Shown: positions 43,101-51,845 of the stretch, piece by piece
Layout of the letters: each line of letters starts with the position of its first letter
Position numbering within the stretch: position 1 is the first letter of the stretch
Source: Spirosoma aureum
GTDB taxonomy: Bacteria > Bacteroidota > Bacteroidia > Cytophagales > Spirosomataceae
NCBI RefSeq assembly: GCF_011604685.1
Contig: NZ_CP050063.1
Coordinates: 1,882,501-1,946,500 of the forward strand
Length of the DNA: 64,000 bases
Direction of reading: 5' to 3'
The notes under the pieces: generated by a model
Databases searched by the model: none
Told to the model about the DNA's origin: nothing
Seen by the model: only the letters and a program-made list of their open reading frames with translations
Made by a program: the position numbers and the translations under genes

Positions 43101-44186
43101 ATGAAACAACCTCTAACGTTGCTTTTCTTTATTCTGGCATCCACAACGCTGTTTGGCCAGAAACTTAAGCCTGGTTTCAGCAAAACGGAATACGTTGAGC
43201 TAATGAGCGTATTTGCACGACAGGTCGATACCTTGCCTGTCAATAGCCCTATTCCAAAACCTCAGCGTTTCAAATTTGTCTATCGGTCGCCGGTAGTTGG
43301 TCTGGACAATCGCTGGGATTTATGGACCTCACCCGATTCGGTGGCTGCCATCTGTATTCGTGGAACAACACTGGAGCCGGTTGGCTGGTTAGAGAATTTC
43401 TATGCAGCTATGGTACCGGCCAAAGGGCAGCTAATCCTGTCGAATGATTATAAATTCGATTATCACCTTGCCGATCATCCTCAGGCTGCTGTGCACATCG
43501 GCTGGCTGATTGGTGCCGCTTTTCTGGCACAGACAATTCTGCCCCGGCTGGATTCATGCGTTCGGGCAGGAATCACAAATTTTTACATCATGGGGCATAG
43601 CCAGGGCGGAGCCATTGGCTACCTGATGACGTCTCATTTGAAGCAATTGCAACGGCAGGGTAAAATTCCGCCAACTGTTCAATTTAAAACGTATTGTAGT
43701 GCTGCACCTAAGCCCGGCAATCTGTTTTATGCCTATGAGTATGAAGCATTGACAGCCGGTGGTTGGGGGTTTAATGTCGTCAATTCTGCCGACTGGGTTC
43801 CCGAGATGCCGATTACCATCCAGACACTTGAAGATTTTAATCAGACAAACCCGTTTGCCAATATTCCGGATTTATTGAAAAAACAGAAATTCCCAAAGAA
43901 TCTGGCATTGAAATATGTGTTCAACAAGTTATCTAAACCAGCCCAGAAGGCGCGGAAGAATTATCAAAAATATCTGGGTCAGTTTGCGGGGAAATATGTA
44001 AAAACAAACCTGAAAGAATACATTCCACCAACGTTTTATCAATCCAGTCATTACGTCCGGACGGGAACATTTGTTATTCTATTGGCCGACGAAGCGTACT
44101 TTAAAAAATACCCTGACAACAAAAAAACGATTTTTGTACATCATTTACTGGAGCCATACCTGAATCTGGCCGCTAAATTACCCTAA
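43101..44186 (+). CDS. Secreted lipase (class 3 lipase-like)
   Basis: A 361-residue alpha/beta hydrolase of the lipase_3 type. A signal peptide (LTLLFFILASTTLFGQ) leads to an exported enzyme. Class 3 lipase marks: ICIRGTTLEPVGWLENFYAA (oxyanion region) and nucleophile elbow IMGHSQGGAIGYL (Ser167); a YCSAAPKPGN segment then NSADWVPEMP supplies the Asp. The late HYVRTGTF/His is consistent with a triad. Substrate unknown (lipids or esters). It converges on the esterase gene (12 bases between the stops). Confidence 0.82.
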   Translation: MKQPLTLLFFILASTTLFGQKLKPGFSKTEYVELMSVFARQVDTLPVNSPIPKPQRFKFVYRSPVVGLDNRWDLWTSPDSVAAICIRGTTLEPVGWLENFYAAMVPAKGQLILSNDYKFDYHLADHPQAAVHIGWLIGAAFLAQTILPRLDSCVRAGITNFYIMGHSQGGAIGYLMTSHLKQLQRQGKIPPTVQFKTYCSAAPKPGNLFYAYEYEALTAGGWGFNVVNSADWVPEMPITIQTLEDFNQTNPFANIPDLLKKQKFPKNLALKYVFNKLSKPAQKARKNYQKYLGQFAGKYVKTNLKEYIPPTFYQSSHYVRTGTFVILLADEAYFKKYPDNKKTIFVHHLLEPYLNLAAKLP

Positions 44187-44198
44187 CCAGAATAACGA

Positions 44199-44927
44199 CT
44201 AGAGGTATATCTGCACCATTTTGTACCAGTCGTCGGCCTGATGCGCCCGCCCGTCCCAGATGTAGAATTCGTGTGATACGTTTTTTAGCCCAAGGGTTTC
44301 GCTTAAGGCCAGATTACTGTTCAGAAATGGGTCGGCAGCTCCCACGGTCATAACAATCTGCATTCGTCGCAATTCGTCGAGGACAATACCATCGCCCAAA
44401 TTCGGGAGGAAATGATTGGGATTATGGAAATAAATATCCTCATCATAATAATTATCGAATAACCCCCGGAACTCAGCTACCGGAGCCGATAAATCGTATC
44501 GGCCACTGAGCGCCACTAATTTGCCAAACCATTGCGGATGACGAAAGGCAATGTTTGCCGCATGATAGGCTCCCAAACTGCACCCGTGCGAAATCATGAA
44601 GGGCTGCGGATTTTTCAGACGCGAAAATGGCAGAACTTCATTCAGGATATACTCTTCATATTGCCCATGCCGCTTAATACGTTCTGGTGGAGGAATATAG
44701 CGGTTATAAATACTTTCCCGATCCACGCTATCCACACAAAAAAGTTGGAGCCAGCCGTTTTCAAGTCGGTCGGCCAGGGCATTTACAAGGCCCAACTCTT
44801 CGTACTCATAAAAACGACCTCGTCGGGTCGGAAAGACAAGTACACGAGCCCCCGAATGGCCGAAGACAAGCAACTCCATGTCACGATTCAGATTTGGACT
44901 GAACCATTTATGATACTCACGATGCAT
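44199..44927 (-). CDS. Esterase family protein (alpha/beta hydrolase, EstA/YbbA-like)
   Basis: A 242-residue soluble alpha/beta hydrolase of the esterase-D superfamily. It has the strand LLVFGHSGARVLVFPTRRG, the nucleophile elbow MISHGCSLGAYHA (Ser117), VGAADPFL for the Asp and a C-terminal RAHQADDW with the His. No signal peptide. Family members are often annotated as putative esterases of unknown substrate. It lies 54 bases downstream of the SGNH hydrolase gene on the same strand. Confidence 0.85.
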   Translation of the reverse strand: MHREYHKWFSPNLNRDMELLVFGHSGARVLVFPTRRGRFYEYEELGLVNALADRLENGWLQLFCVDSVDRESIYNRYIPPPERIKRHGQYEEYILNEVLPFSRLKNPQPFMISHGCSLGAYHAANIAFRHPQWFGKLVALSGRYDLSAPVAEFRGLFDNYYDEDIYFHNPNHFLPNLGDGIVLDELRRMQIVMTVGAADPFLNSNLALSETLGLKNVSHEFYIWDGRAHQADDWYKMVQIYL

Positions 44928-44981
44928 AAGGAAGGTGATAGATTGGGTGAAATTGCATCAGAGAGGGCAAATCAGGCTAAC

Positions 44982-45590
44982 TTAGTAGGTAAACAAATTA
45001 TTAAAAATCTGCGATTCCTGTAAGATTCCTTTCCATACCTGATAACCAGCCTGGTTAAGATGAAGTCCATCGCCTTCAAAAAATTCGCGACGTGGCCGGC
45101 CATCGTTACCCAATAAGGGAGAAGTCATGTCGATGGTTCGAAAAGCGGGGTTTTTAGCCACTTCGTCGGCAATGAGTCTGTTTGTCAGGCGAATCCTATC
45201 GCCAATTCCCCAGCGTGCCGGACTTAGTTTGATCGTTAGAAAAAACAGCGGTACATCAGGTAGCTCCCGGCGCATTTTATCGGCCAGTGCGCAAAAAAAC
45301 AGGTAAACTTCCTCAGGATGGCGACCGTCGCCCAGGTCGTTATCACCTGCATAAAATACAATGGATTTAGGATTTGCCGGAACAACCAGTCGGTCAAAAA
45401 ACCAGGCACAGGCCGCTAATGTTGAACCGCCAAATCCTAAATTAAGCGTATCGATTTGCGGAAAATCCTGAGCCAGCGTCGACCAAAGTCGAATCGATGA
45501 ACTACCATAAAACACAACCCGATCGGATGCGGGATGAACTAACTTGATTTTGGCTTCGAGTTGCCGAACGTCGTCTTCGTACCAGACCAT
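44982..45590 (-). CDS. SGNH/GDSL-type hydrolase
   Basis: A 202-residue SGNH hydrolase. Block I FYGSSSIRLW (Ser31 as probable nucleophile), block II LGFGGSTLA, block III AGDNDLGDG and block V DGLHLNQAGY (Asp and His) form a complete active site. No signal peptide. Bacterial proteins of this kind act on acyl or sugar esters. Same strand as the following esterase, so the two probably share a transcript. Confidence 0.9.
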   Translation of the reverse strand: MVWYEDDVRQLEAKIKLVHPASDRVVFYGSSSIRLWSTLAQDFPQIDTLNLGFGGSTLAACAWFFDRLVVPANPKSIVFYAGDNDLGDGRHPEEVYLFFCALADKMRRELPDVPLFFLTIKLSPARWGIGDRIRLTNRLIADEVAKNPAFRTIDMTSPLLGNDGRPRREFFEGDGLHLNQAGYQVWKGILQESQIFNNLFTY

Positions 45591-45789
45591 CTGGTTATTG
45601 TATGATTAAGGGTTACCTAATGGCTTCTTACAACCCGCATGAATAGATTACTGCACCGGAATGGGTTAACTCATAAGCTGACAAATGTGTTGTCAAATCT
45701 TTATAAACCCGTTTGCCATTAGTCAATAATTTTTTAGTGATACTACCCGCAGGTTGAAGAAAGCTTCATGCGATTGAAGGGCTGATGCT

Positions 45790-46848
45790 TTACTTTTTTA
45801 CTGCTTCGGCCATTTTGTTTGAATCAGACGTGGCTGAAGCCATCCATTTTCGGAGAATGCTGCCCAAGGGGCGGAATTCGATCAGAAATCCGTCGTGGCC
45901 ATACAGAGAATCAATCTCTTCGTAGACTGCATTAGGAATATGCCGGGCCAAAAACTGCTGTTCGGCTATTGGAAACAGCAAATCGGAACGGATGCCAACA
46001 ACGAGGGCGCGAGCCTTTATCTGGTTGAGTGCATTCAGAATGCTACCCCGGTTTCGACCGACATTGTGCGAATCCATTACCTTCGACAGCGTCCAGTACG
46101 TAAAGGCATTAAATCGATCGGCTATTTTTTCCCCCTGATAGCGTTGATAGCCAGCGGCCTTATAGCCATCGAGTTGTTCGTTGTTATCGAGAGCCTGCGT
46201 AAAGCCATATGTATCGTAGTTACGATACGAAATCATGGCCATAGCCCGAGCCGCTTTCATCCCCGACGCGCCTGCATCGTCGCGTCGTTCGATCCAGGTG
46301 GGGTCAGCTTCAATAGCCATACGCTGGGCTTCATTGAAGGCAATACACCAGGGCGATGCAACCGCGCTGACAGCGATCAGAACAAGATTTTCGATTAGAT
46401 TCGGGCGTAGAATTGCCCACTCAACCGCTTGTTCTCCGCCAACGGATCCACCAATACAGGTATGAATTTTATCGATACCCAACTCCTGCCGTAACAGGTC
46501 CAGCGCTTCAACCATATCGCGGATGGTAATTGTCGGGAAATCGTGGTAGAAGGGCTTTCCTGTAGTTGTATTGACTGAGAGAGGTCCGGTTGAGCCATAA
46601 CAGGAACCGAGAATATTGGCACAGACGATGAAATCAGTATCGGGATTAAAGTATTTCCCTGGCCCTACCATGCCATTCCACCAGTCGCCGGGGTCGGCAT
46701 TGCCGGTCAAAGCATGACAAATCCAGACAACGTTAGACCCATCGCTGTTCAGTGTTCCGCGTGTGGTGTAAGCTAACCGAAAACCCGGTAAGCTCTCTCC
46801 CGATTCAAGCGGGAACGAATATTTATAGTTAAAATAATGGATGTCCAA
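45790..46848 (-). CDS. metX: Homoserine O-acetyltransferase
   Basis: A 352-residue alpha/beta-hydrolase-fold acyltransferase of methionine synthesis. Landmarks: ICHALTGNADPGDWWNGMVG, the ANILGSCYGSTGPLSVN segment, the nucleophile elbow CIGGSVGGEQAVEW (Ser135; the usual form is GGSMGG), IRSDLLFP (Asp) and YGHDGFL (His). Acetyl versus succinyl donor cannot be fully decided from sequence, but bacterial MetX enzymes usually use acetyl-CoA. A SAM-I riboswitch lies upstream at 47066-47133, so expression should fall when SAM is plentiful. Confidence 0.93.
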   Translation of the reverse strand: MDIHYFNYKYSFPLESGESLPGFRLAYTTRGTLNSDGSNVVWICHALTGNADPGDWWNGMVGPGKYFNPDTDFIVCANILGSCYGSTGPLSVNTTTGKPFYHDFPTITIRDMVEALDLLRQELGIDKIHTCIGGSVGGEQAVEWAILRPNLIENLVLIAVSAVASPWCIAFNEAQRMAIEADPTWIERRDDAGASGMKAARAMAMISYRNYDTYGFTQALDNNEQLDGYKAAGYQRYQGEKIADRFNAFTYWTLSKVMDSHNVGRNRGSILNALNQIKARALVVGIRSDLLFPIAEQQFLARHIPNAVYEEIDSLYGHDGFLIEFRPLGSILRKWMASATSDSNKMAEAVKK

Positions 46849-47065
46849 AGGATAATGCGTTTTCTGCCCTAACGTTTTCAGGCATTATGAAGGCATAACG
46901 GCACTGAAAACCATAAACATATGGAACCGCACAAAACCACTCCCGGTTAGCGGTGCGATGAGGTGAGTGATGCTTAGTAGGCCTCGTAGGGCATACAGTG
47001 CCGTGTGTAGCGCATGTGATTAAACGATTTATAGTCCCTAACCGTCCGCCTTCGCGGTTGCTTTA
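46849..47065 (-). promoter_or_regulatory. Long leader between the SAM riboswitch and metX
   Basis: 217 bases of leader RNA between aptamer and metX start. A candidate hairpin pairs CGCAC (46928-46932) with GTGCG (46953-46957), with more pairing inside. Which element is the expression platform is not clear by eye. Confidence 0.45.
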
Positions 47066-47133
47066 GGCAGGAGTTAGCACCTTGCCATGTGGTAGGTTGC
47101 CAGCGATTCACAGAGCCTGATCTCTCCTCGCTT
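47066..47133 (-). ncRNA. SAM-I (S-box) riboswitch aptamer upstream of metX
   Basis: On the minus strand the order of conserved elements is GAGAGATC, AGGCTC then GTGAA, GCTGGCAACC, then AAGGTGCTAA followed by CTCCTGCC. This matches the Bacteroidota S-box pattern (GAGGGA, GGCCC, GAA, GGCAACC, AAGGTGCTAAATCC). P1 is formed by GAGGAG with CTCCTGC. It controls the methionine gene metX immediately downstream. Confidence 0.9.
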
Positions 47134-47306
47134 CTTTATAAATCAATTGACGTCGGTATGAAATGATTGACGTCTGGCAATTGACTTGATACCGCAAGTA
47201 TACTAGCCAAAGCGCGCCAATCCAAACACAGACCCTATTTTCTGACCGTTGCCTTATTTTTTTTGACTTCGTTGGCAAGTAAGGTTTATTTAATCGGGCG
47301 GATATT

Positions 47307-47314
47307 TACTTTTG
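47307..47314 (+). promoter_or_regulatory. -7 element candidate for the DciA-like gene
   Basis: TACTTTTG exactly fits TAnnTTTG and lies 20 bases before the ATG at 47334. No TTG at the expected -33 spacing is seen, so support is partial. Confidence 0.4.
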
Positions 47315-47333
47315 TGGCGAAGACACCCCCCCG

Positions 47334-47660
47334 ATGAACCAAACCTACCGTTACAACCGTGAAAATGCTACCCGAGTAGCCGGAACTACAACTGTGAAGG
47401 ATGCAATCGGGCAGTTGCTGAAAGCGTATCAACTTCAGACTCGCTTCAACGAAACGTACCTCGAAGCCTTCTGGGGACGTATGATGGGGCCAACGATTGC
47501 ATCGCGAACAAACCGTCTCTACGTTAGGGATCGGAAATTACATATCGAGATCGCTTCAGCTCCACTGCGTAATGAACTCGTCAATGCCAAGCAGAAACTG
47601 ATTCAACTTGTAAATAAAGATATGGGTACCGATGTTATCGAGGACGTTATATTTATCTGA
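47334..47660 (+). CDS. DciA-like (DUF721) protein
   Basis: A 108-residue protein of the DUF721/DciA type, which assists DnaB helicase loading in most bacteria. Conserved parts: DAIGQLLKAYQLQTRFNETY, the tryptophan-containing VEAFWGRMMGP segment (W near residue 45), ASRTNRLYVRDRKLHIEI, and SAPLRNELVNAKQKLIQLVN. No DnaC is expected in such genomes. The gene ends at a strong bidirectional terminator. Confidence 0.88.
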   Translation: MNQTYRYNRENATRVAGTTTVKDAIGQLLKAYQLQTRFNETYLEAFWGRMMGPTIASRTNRLYVRDRKLHIEIASAPLRNELVNAKQKLIQLVNKDMGTDVIEDVIFI

Positions 47661-47668
47661 ATAAGTTA

Positions 47669-47726
47669 GATTTTAAAACCGAAAAAGGCATTACTGGTCA
47701 GTAATGCCTTTTTCGGTTTTAAAATC
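47669..47726. terminator. Perfect 28-bp bidirectional terminator hairpin
   Basis: GATTTTAAAACCGAAAAAGG... (47669-47696) is exactly complementary to 47699-47726 with a 2-base loop. The stem contains A- and T-runs on opposite strands, suited to end both converging transcripts (DciA-like and polysaccharide deacetylase). Confidence 0.93.
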
Positions 47727-47737
47727 CCGTAGACTCC

Positions 47738-48541
47738 TTACGATAATGAGTTGGCAAATTCATGCATTGTACTGAACTCGCCTTGTGGCTTTAAATAGCG
47801 AAGTAGTGCCTCAACCCGGTCAAGTAACTCCTCTCGGGAATGACGCCGAACGTAAGCCGGGATTTTTTCATAGCCCGACAGGTCCGTAAACTCCCAGGGG
47901 TGAACGTATAAATTCAGAAAGCCATCGGCTTGAAGCGTTTGCCTGCATAGTTGTTTGTAATAAGCAAACGGAAAGTTTTTTAGACTTAACCAGAAAAGTG
48001 GCAACCGTAGGGTAGGCGTAACGGATGCCGGAATCTGCCAGACACCCGCTTCCCGGAAGGGATGACGTGGTTCGCCCCAGTGGTTATAGCGGCCAGGGAG
48101 CCAGGTCGGATGCAACGATGAATTATACTGATAGCCTGCCTGCTCAACATCGTTGGGGTCGACAAAACCCATGCGCGCACGCCGGAAGCCGGTTACCGGA
48201 CGATTAAGTAATTTCTCCAGCGCTAATCTGGATGTAAGCAAATCTGCCGGTTCGAAAGTCGTATGGAAATAGCCGTGCGACGCAATTTCGTGCTTACCAG
48301 CAAGCTGCCAGACTAATTCGGGTTCATGAAGGGCATAATTAGCCGTAGTGAAAAGCGTGGTACGAGCCTCAACTGCGTCAAAGCGTTCGGCCAGCAAACG
48401 CAGCCCCCGCGTTGAAACGGCCACTTGCTCACTCAGTGGAATATTGTGACCGAACTCTACCGCAGTATCAAACTCTTCTACATCAACGGTGAATAATATA
48501 TGCCTCCCAGGGGGTGTTGCTCTTTGGTTGGGGCTTCCCAT
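47738..48541 (-). CDS. Polysaccharide deacetylase (NodB-like)
   Basis: A 267-residue carbohydrate esterase of the NodB/PDA type. It shows ILFTVDVEEFDTAVEFG (catalytic Asp-x-Asp), the metal site HEIASHGYFHTTFEP (two His), the FRRARMGFVDP strand and the LYVHPWEFTDL C-terminal motif (His). This layout, with VEEFD and HPWEF, matches deacetylases near glycosyltransferases in capsule or lipid-glycan loci. The ATG at 48541 overlaps the upstream GT gene by 64 bases. Probably couples glycan synthesis to N- or O-deacetylation. Confidence 0.87.
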   Translation of the reverse strand: MGSPNQRATPPGRHILFTVDVEEFDTAVEFGHNIPLSEQVAVSTRGLRLLAERFDAVEARTTLFTTANYALHEPELVWQLAGKHEIASHGYFHTTFEPADLLTSRLALEKLLNRPVTGFRRARMGFVDPNDVEQAGYQYNSSLHPTWLPGRYNHWGEPRHPFREAGVWQIPASVTPTLRLPLFWLSLKNFPFAYYKQLCRQTLQADGFLNLYVHPWEFTDLSGYEKIPAYVRRHSREELLDRVEALLRYLKPQGEFSTMHEFANSLS

Positions 48542-49491
48542 GTTGTAACGGTCTCCTCAATGTCGCTTGTGTCGCCGATGATATAAGCCGGGCGTTGTTT
48601 TACTTCCACAAACGTTTTTCCCAAATATACGCCGATGATCCCGATTATGATGAATTGAACACCGCCGATGAGCAGCATCAACAGGACTAAAGTAGTCCAG
48701 CCGGAAACGGTAGCATTGGTGAAATACTTTTCATAGAGAACTTCCGCTCCGAATAAACTGGCAAACATGAACATGCCAAAGCCAAGCAAAACGGACAGAT
48801 ACAACGGCTTGGTAGAGAACGAGGTGATACCCATGGCAGCCAGGTGCATCATCTTGCGAAATGAGTATTTAGAACGGCCTGCGTAGCGAGCGGCTGGCTG
48901 ATAGAGAATCCGGCATTGGCGGAAACCTACCCACGAAATCGCCCCGCGGAGGAACAGATCATTCTCCTTGAATGCCTTGAGCGTGTCGATAACTTTGCGG
49001 TCGAGTAACCGGAAGTCAGCGGCACCATCTTCAATTTTAAGGCCTGAAATATTTCTCAGCAGGCTATAAAACTTTTTTGATGTAGTACGCTTAAACCACG
49101 ATAGTTTCGGGTCTGGCTGCCGAACCGTATAAACGACCTCGAAGCCTTCACGCCATTTACTGATCAGCGTAGGAATGAGTTCGGGAGGATGCTGGAGGTC
49201 TGCATCGAGACAGATTACCGCCTGACCTCTGGCATTTTCATAACCAGCACGAAGGGCCATCTGATGACCAAAGTTGCGGGAAAAAGAAAGAAACCGTACT
49301 ACCGGATACTCTTTGCTTAACTGCCGAAGCACAAAGCGAGTCTGGTCAGAACTACCATCGTCTACGATCAGTATTTCATAAGAACGATATGGCTCCATAA
49401 CGGCCATGAGCCGATGTACTAAAACGGGTAAGTTCTCTTCCTCGTTATAGGCTGGTACGACTATACTAATCATACCTTCAGATGATTTCAT
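48478..49491 (-). CDS. Membrane-anchored glycosyltransferase family 2 (DPM/GtrB-like)
   Basis: A 337-residue enzyme that transfers sugar to an undecaprenyl or dolichol-like lipid carrier. The GT-A domain has ISIVVPAYNEEENLP, LIVDDGSSDQT and CLDADLQHPPELIP; the SFSRNFGHQMALRAG segment is typical of GtrB/ArnC/DPMS. Two C-terminal TM helices (LSVLLGFGMFMFASLFG; LVLLMLLIGGVQFIIIGIIG) anchor it. The gene overlaps the deacetylase gene and probably works with it on a lipid-linked sugar. Confidence 0.92.
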   Translation of the reverse strand: MKSSEGMISIVVPAYNEEENLPVLVHRLMAVMEPYRSYEILIVDDGSSDQTRFVLRQLSKEYPVVRFLSFSRNFGHQMALRAGYENARGQAVICLDADLQHPPELIPTLISKWREGFEVVYTVRQPDPKLSWFKRTTSKKFYSLLRNISGLKIEDGAADFRLLDRKVIDTLKAFKENDLFLRGAISWVGFRQCRILYQPAARYAGRSKYSFRKMMHLAAMGITSFSTKPLYLSVLLGFGMFMFASLFGAEVLYEKYFTNATVSGWTTLVLLMLLIGGVQFIIIGIIGVYLGKTFVEVKQRPAYIIGDTSDIEETVTTWEAPTKEQHPLGGIYYSPLM

Positions 49492-49653
49492 TGTATCTTC
49501 GTGGATTGAGAAACCGTTACGGACGGTTTCTTTAAATTTTCTGCTAAAGTAAGTATTAATACTTAATATTTTGCCAACAGATGAATTAAAGTTGTTTTAA
49601 AAGTTGCCTTTATCGGCAAATATTTATTAAAAGAGCACTTCTCTATAGACTAT

Positions 49654-50640
49654 ATGAATACTTTGCCAAAGCAGAATTTACAAGGGCGAAACAGTCAACT
49701 TGTTGAACAAGAGGAACAAAGGCGTGATTTAGGATTCGGAACAAAGCTGGGCGATACCTATTCTCGATTAATCAATAAAGATGGTAGTTTTAATATATTT
49801 CGTAAGAACGGAACATTTTGGGATCAGCTAAATCTCTATAATCGACTGATTACAATCAAATGGTTTCCTTTTTTGGGACTGGTATTGGTATTTTATCTCA
49901 TTGCGAATGGCTTTTTTGCCGTAGTATATATGCTGGCTGGTGCTGAGAATCTTCAAAGTACCTCGGACCAGTCATTTTACGGACCTTTCTGGAAAGCTTT
50001 TTTCTTTAGTTCTCAAACGCTTACAACCGTAGGATACGGACATATTGCTCCCACTAGCTTTCTGACTAGTATTATTGCCGCTTTCGAGTCAATGATGGGA
50101 TTGCTGTCGTTTGCTTTGGTAACGGGACTCCTGTACGGCCGGTTTTCGCGACCATCTGCTCATATTAGATTTTCCCAACGTTCGGTGTTTGCGCCTTATC
50201 TGGATGTAAATGCCTGGATGTTCCGGATCATCAATGCACGATCACACCAACTGATCGATGTGGTGGTTGAAGTAACCATGTCGCGGATGGAAACTAAGGC
50301 GGATGGAACAAAGCACCGTAATTATTATTCCTTAAGTCTGGAACGGAAGAAAGTAACGTTTTTTCCAACTAACTGGACCCTGGTCCATGCTATTACGAAT
50401 AAAAGCCCATTACATGGCTGTACGCCCGAAGACCTTGCCGAATCTGACACTGAATTCTTAATTTTGCTCCAGGCAATGGATGATACATTCTCACAGGTAG
50501 TTCATCGACGCTATTCGTATCGGTATGATGAAGTTCTTTGGGGCCACAAATTTCGTCCCATGTTTGATAGCGGCCAAAGCGGTATTGTTAATCTCGATCT
50601 TGAGAAACTGGATGATACTGAAGAAGTTGAGCTTAACTAG
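49654..50640 (+). CDS. Kir-type inwardly rectifying potassium channel (KirBac-like)
   Basis: A 328-residue ion channel. TM1 (FPFLGLVLVFYLIANGFFAV), the pore helix and selectivity filter TLTTVGYGHIAP, TM2 (SMMGLLSFALVTGLLYGRF) and a C-terminal immunoglobulin-like IRK domain (HIRFSQRSVFAPYLDVNAW; FRIINARSHQLIDVVVEV; SPLHGCTPEDLAESDTEF) match the KirBac layout; channel length is normal. Conducts K+ across the inner membrane, probably gated by lipid or pH. A 60-residue polar N-terminus contains GRNSQLVEQEEQRRDLGFGT. Confidence 0.93.
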   Translation: MNTLPKQNLQGRNSQLVEQEEQRRDLGFGTKLGDTYSRLINKDGSFNIFRKNGTFWDQLNLYNRLITIKWFPFLGLVLVFYLIANGFFAVVYMLAGAENLQSTSDQSFYGPFWKAFFFSSQTLTTVGYGHIAPTSFLTSIIAAFESMMGLLSFALVTGLLYGRFSRPSAHIRFSQRSVFAPYLDVNAWMFRIINARSHQLIDVVVEVTMSRMETKADGTKHRNYYSLSLERKKVTFFPTNWTLVHAITNKSPLHGCTPEDLAESDTEFLILLQAMDDTFSQVVHRRYSYRYDEVLWGHKFRPMFDSGQSGIVNLDLEKLDDTEEVELN

Positions 50641-50720
50641 TTCTCATCTCAAGGTAGTTTAGTTGCTCATAATGTAATGAAAGGCAAGCCTACTTTGTGA
50701 ACCATAAATTGTAAACCAAA

Positions 50721-51626
50721 TTGATTTTCCCTCCATTTCTGCGCCCTGGCGATACAGTCGGAGTAGTAGCTCCAGCCAGTTGGTTTCCATATGAAGAGTT
50801 AGCTGATGGATTGCGTATACTGCGTAACGACTGGAAACTAAATGTACTGGAAGGCGATAGCCTGCACGCCATTGATGGTCCATTTGCCGGTTCCGATGAT
50901 CTTCGTCGGGCGGATCTGCAACGCCTTTTTGATGATCCATCCGTAAAAGCCGTCTTTGCGGCTCGAGGGGGCTACGGATGCTACCGAATTGTAGACCAAT
51001 TAGATCTGACCTGCTTACACGAGAACCCCAAATGGCTCGTCGGCTTTAGCGATATAACCGTTTTATTAAGTCTGTTCTATAAGCATGGAATTCAGAGCTT
51101 ACACGGGTTGATGCCCCGCCAATTTGGATACCCAGATCGGTCTCAATCGCTTGAATCTGTGAGACAATGGCTATTTGGCGAGATACCAGCGCACTATGCT
51201 GTGCCTGCCCATTCGCTTAACCGGGTAGGTGAGGCAAAGGGGCCGCTGGTTGGTGGCAATCTAACTATTCTTGTTAACTCGCTGTGTACATCTACGGATA
51301 TCGATTTTTCAGGATCGATTCTGTTTATTGAGGACATAGACGAAACACTTTTCTCGCTCGATCGTATGATGACTCAACTTCGTCGGGCAGGGAAATTGGC
51401 GAATTTGGCGGGATTAGTAGTAGGGCAATTTTCCGATATGCGCCTTAATCCATCGTTACCATTTGGCAAAGACGCGTTTTCCATAATTGCCGATTCGGTG
51501 TCCGAGTATAATTACCCAATTATTTTTGATTTTCCCGCTGGGCATGTAACGTACAATTTAGCTTTACCAATTGGACGAACAGTCGTTATGAAAATTGACT
51601 CAGAAAAAGGAGAGCTATTATTCTGA
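50721..51626 (+). CDS. LD-carboxypeptidase (peptidase family S66)
   Basis: A 301-residue cytoplasmic murein tetrapeptide carboxypeptidase that trims the terminal D-Ala during peptidoglycan recycling. Landmarks: LRPGDTVGVVAPAS, AVFAARGGYGCYRIVDQLD, nucleophile LVGFSDITVLLS (Ser110), FIEDIDE (Glu) and FPAGHVTYNLALPIG (His). A TTG at 50721 must be the start: an in-frame stop lies at 50712 and no ATG occurs before the conserved N-terminus. It lies 80 bases after the channel gene on the same strand. Confidence 0.92.
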   Translation: MIFPPFLRPGDTVGVVAPASWFPYEELADGLRILRNDWKLNVLEGDSLHAIDGPFAGSDDLRRADLQRLFDDPSVKAVFAARGGYGCYRIVDQLDLTCLHENPKWLVGFSDITVLLSLFYKHGIQSLHGLMPRQFGYPDRSQSLESVRQWLFGEIPAHYAVPAHSLNRVGEAKGPLVGGNLTILVNSLCTSTDIDFSGSILFIEDIDETLFSLDRMMTQLRRAGKLANLAGLVVGQFSDMRLNPSLPFGKDAFSIIADSVSEYNYPIIFDFPAGHVTYNLALPIGRTVVMKIDSEKGELLF

Positions 51627-51845
51627 AATATTCCTGAATAGACCGGTTTTAGTGTGGATTTTTAATATTATTTTAATAATAGAATAGATTAAAAATATAT
51701 ATTCATACGTAAAAATAATTTCTCATAAACAATTAAAAATGGCATTAGTTATAGCAACTGTAAATTTACTTATTGACTATTATTTTTGAGTATATAACTA
51801 GTAAATTTCACTTGCCGAACTGGTGTAAAAACTACTACCAGCGTT

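Noticed and set aside
49510..49530. GAAACCGT/ACGGTTTC hairpin before the Kir channel and GT2 genes as a riboswitch or attenuator
   Set aside because: Only 8 bp of pairing, between divergent genes, with no conserved aptamer pattern.
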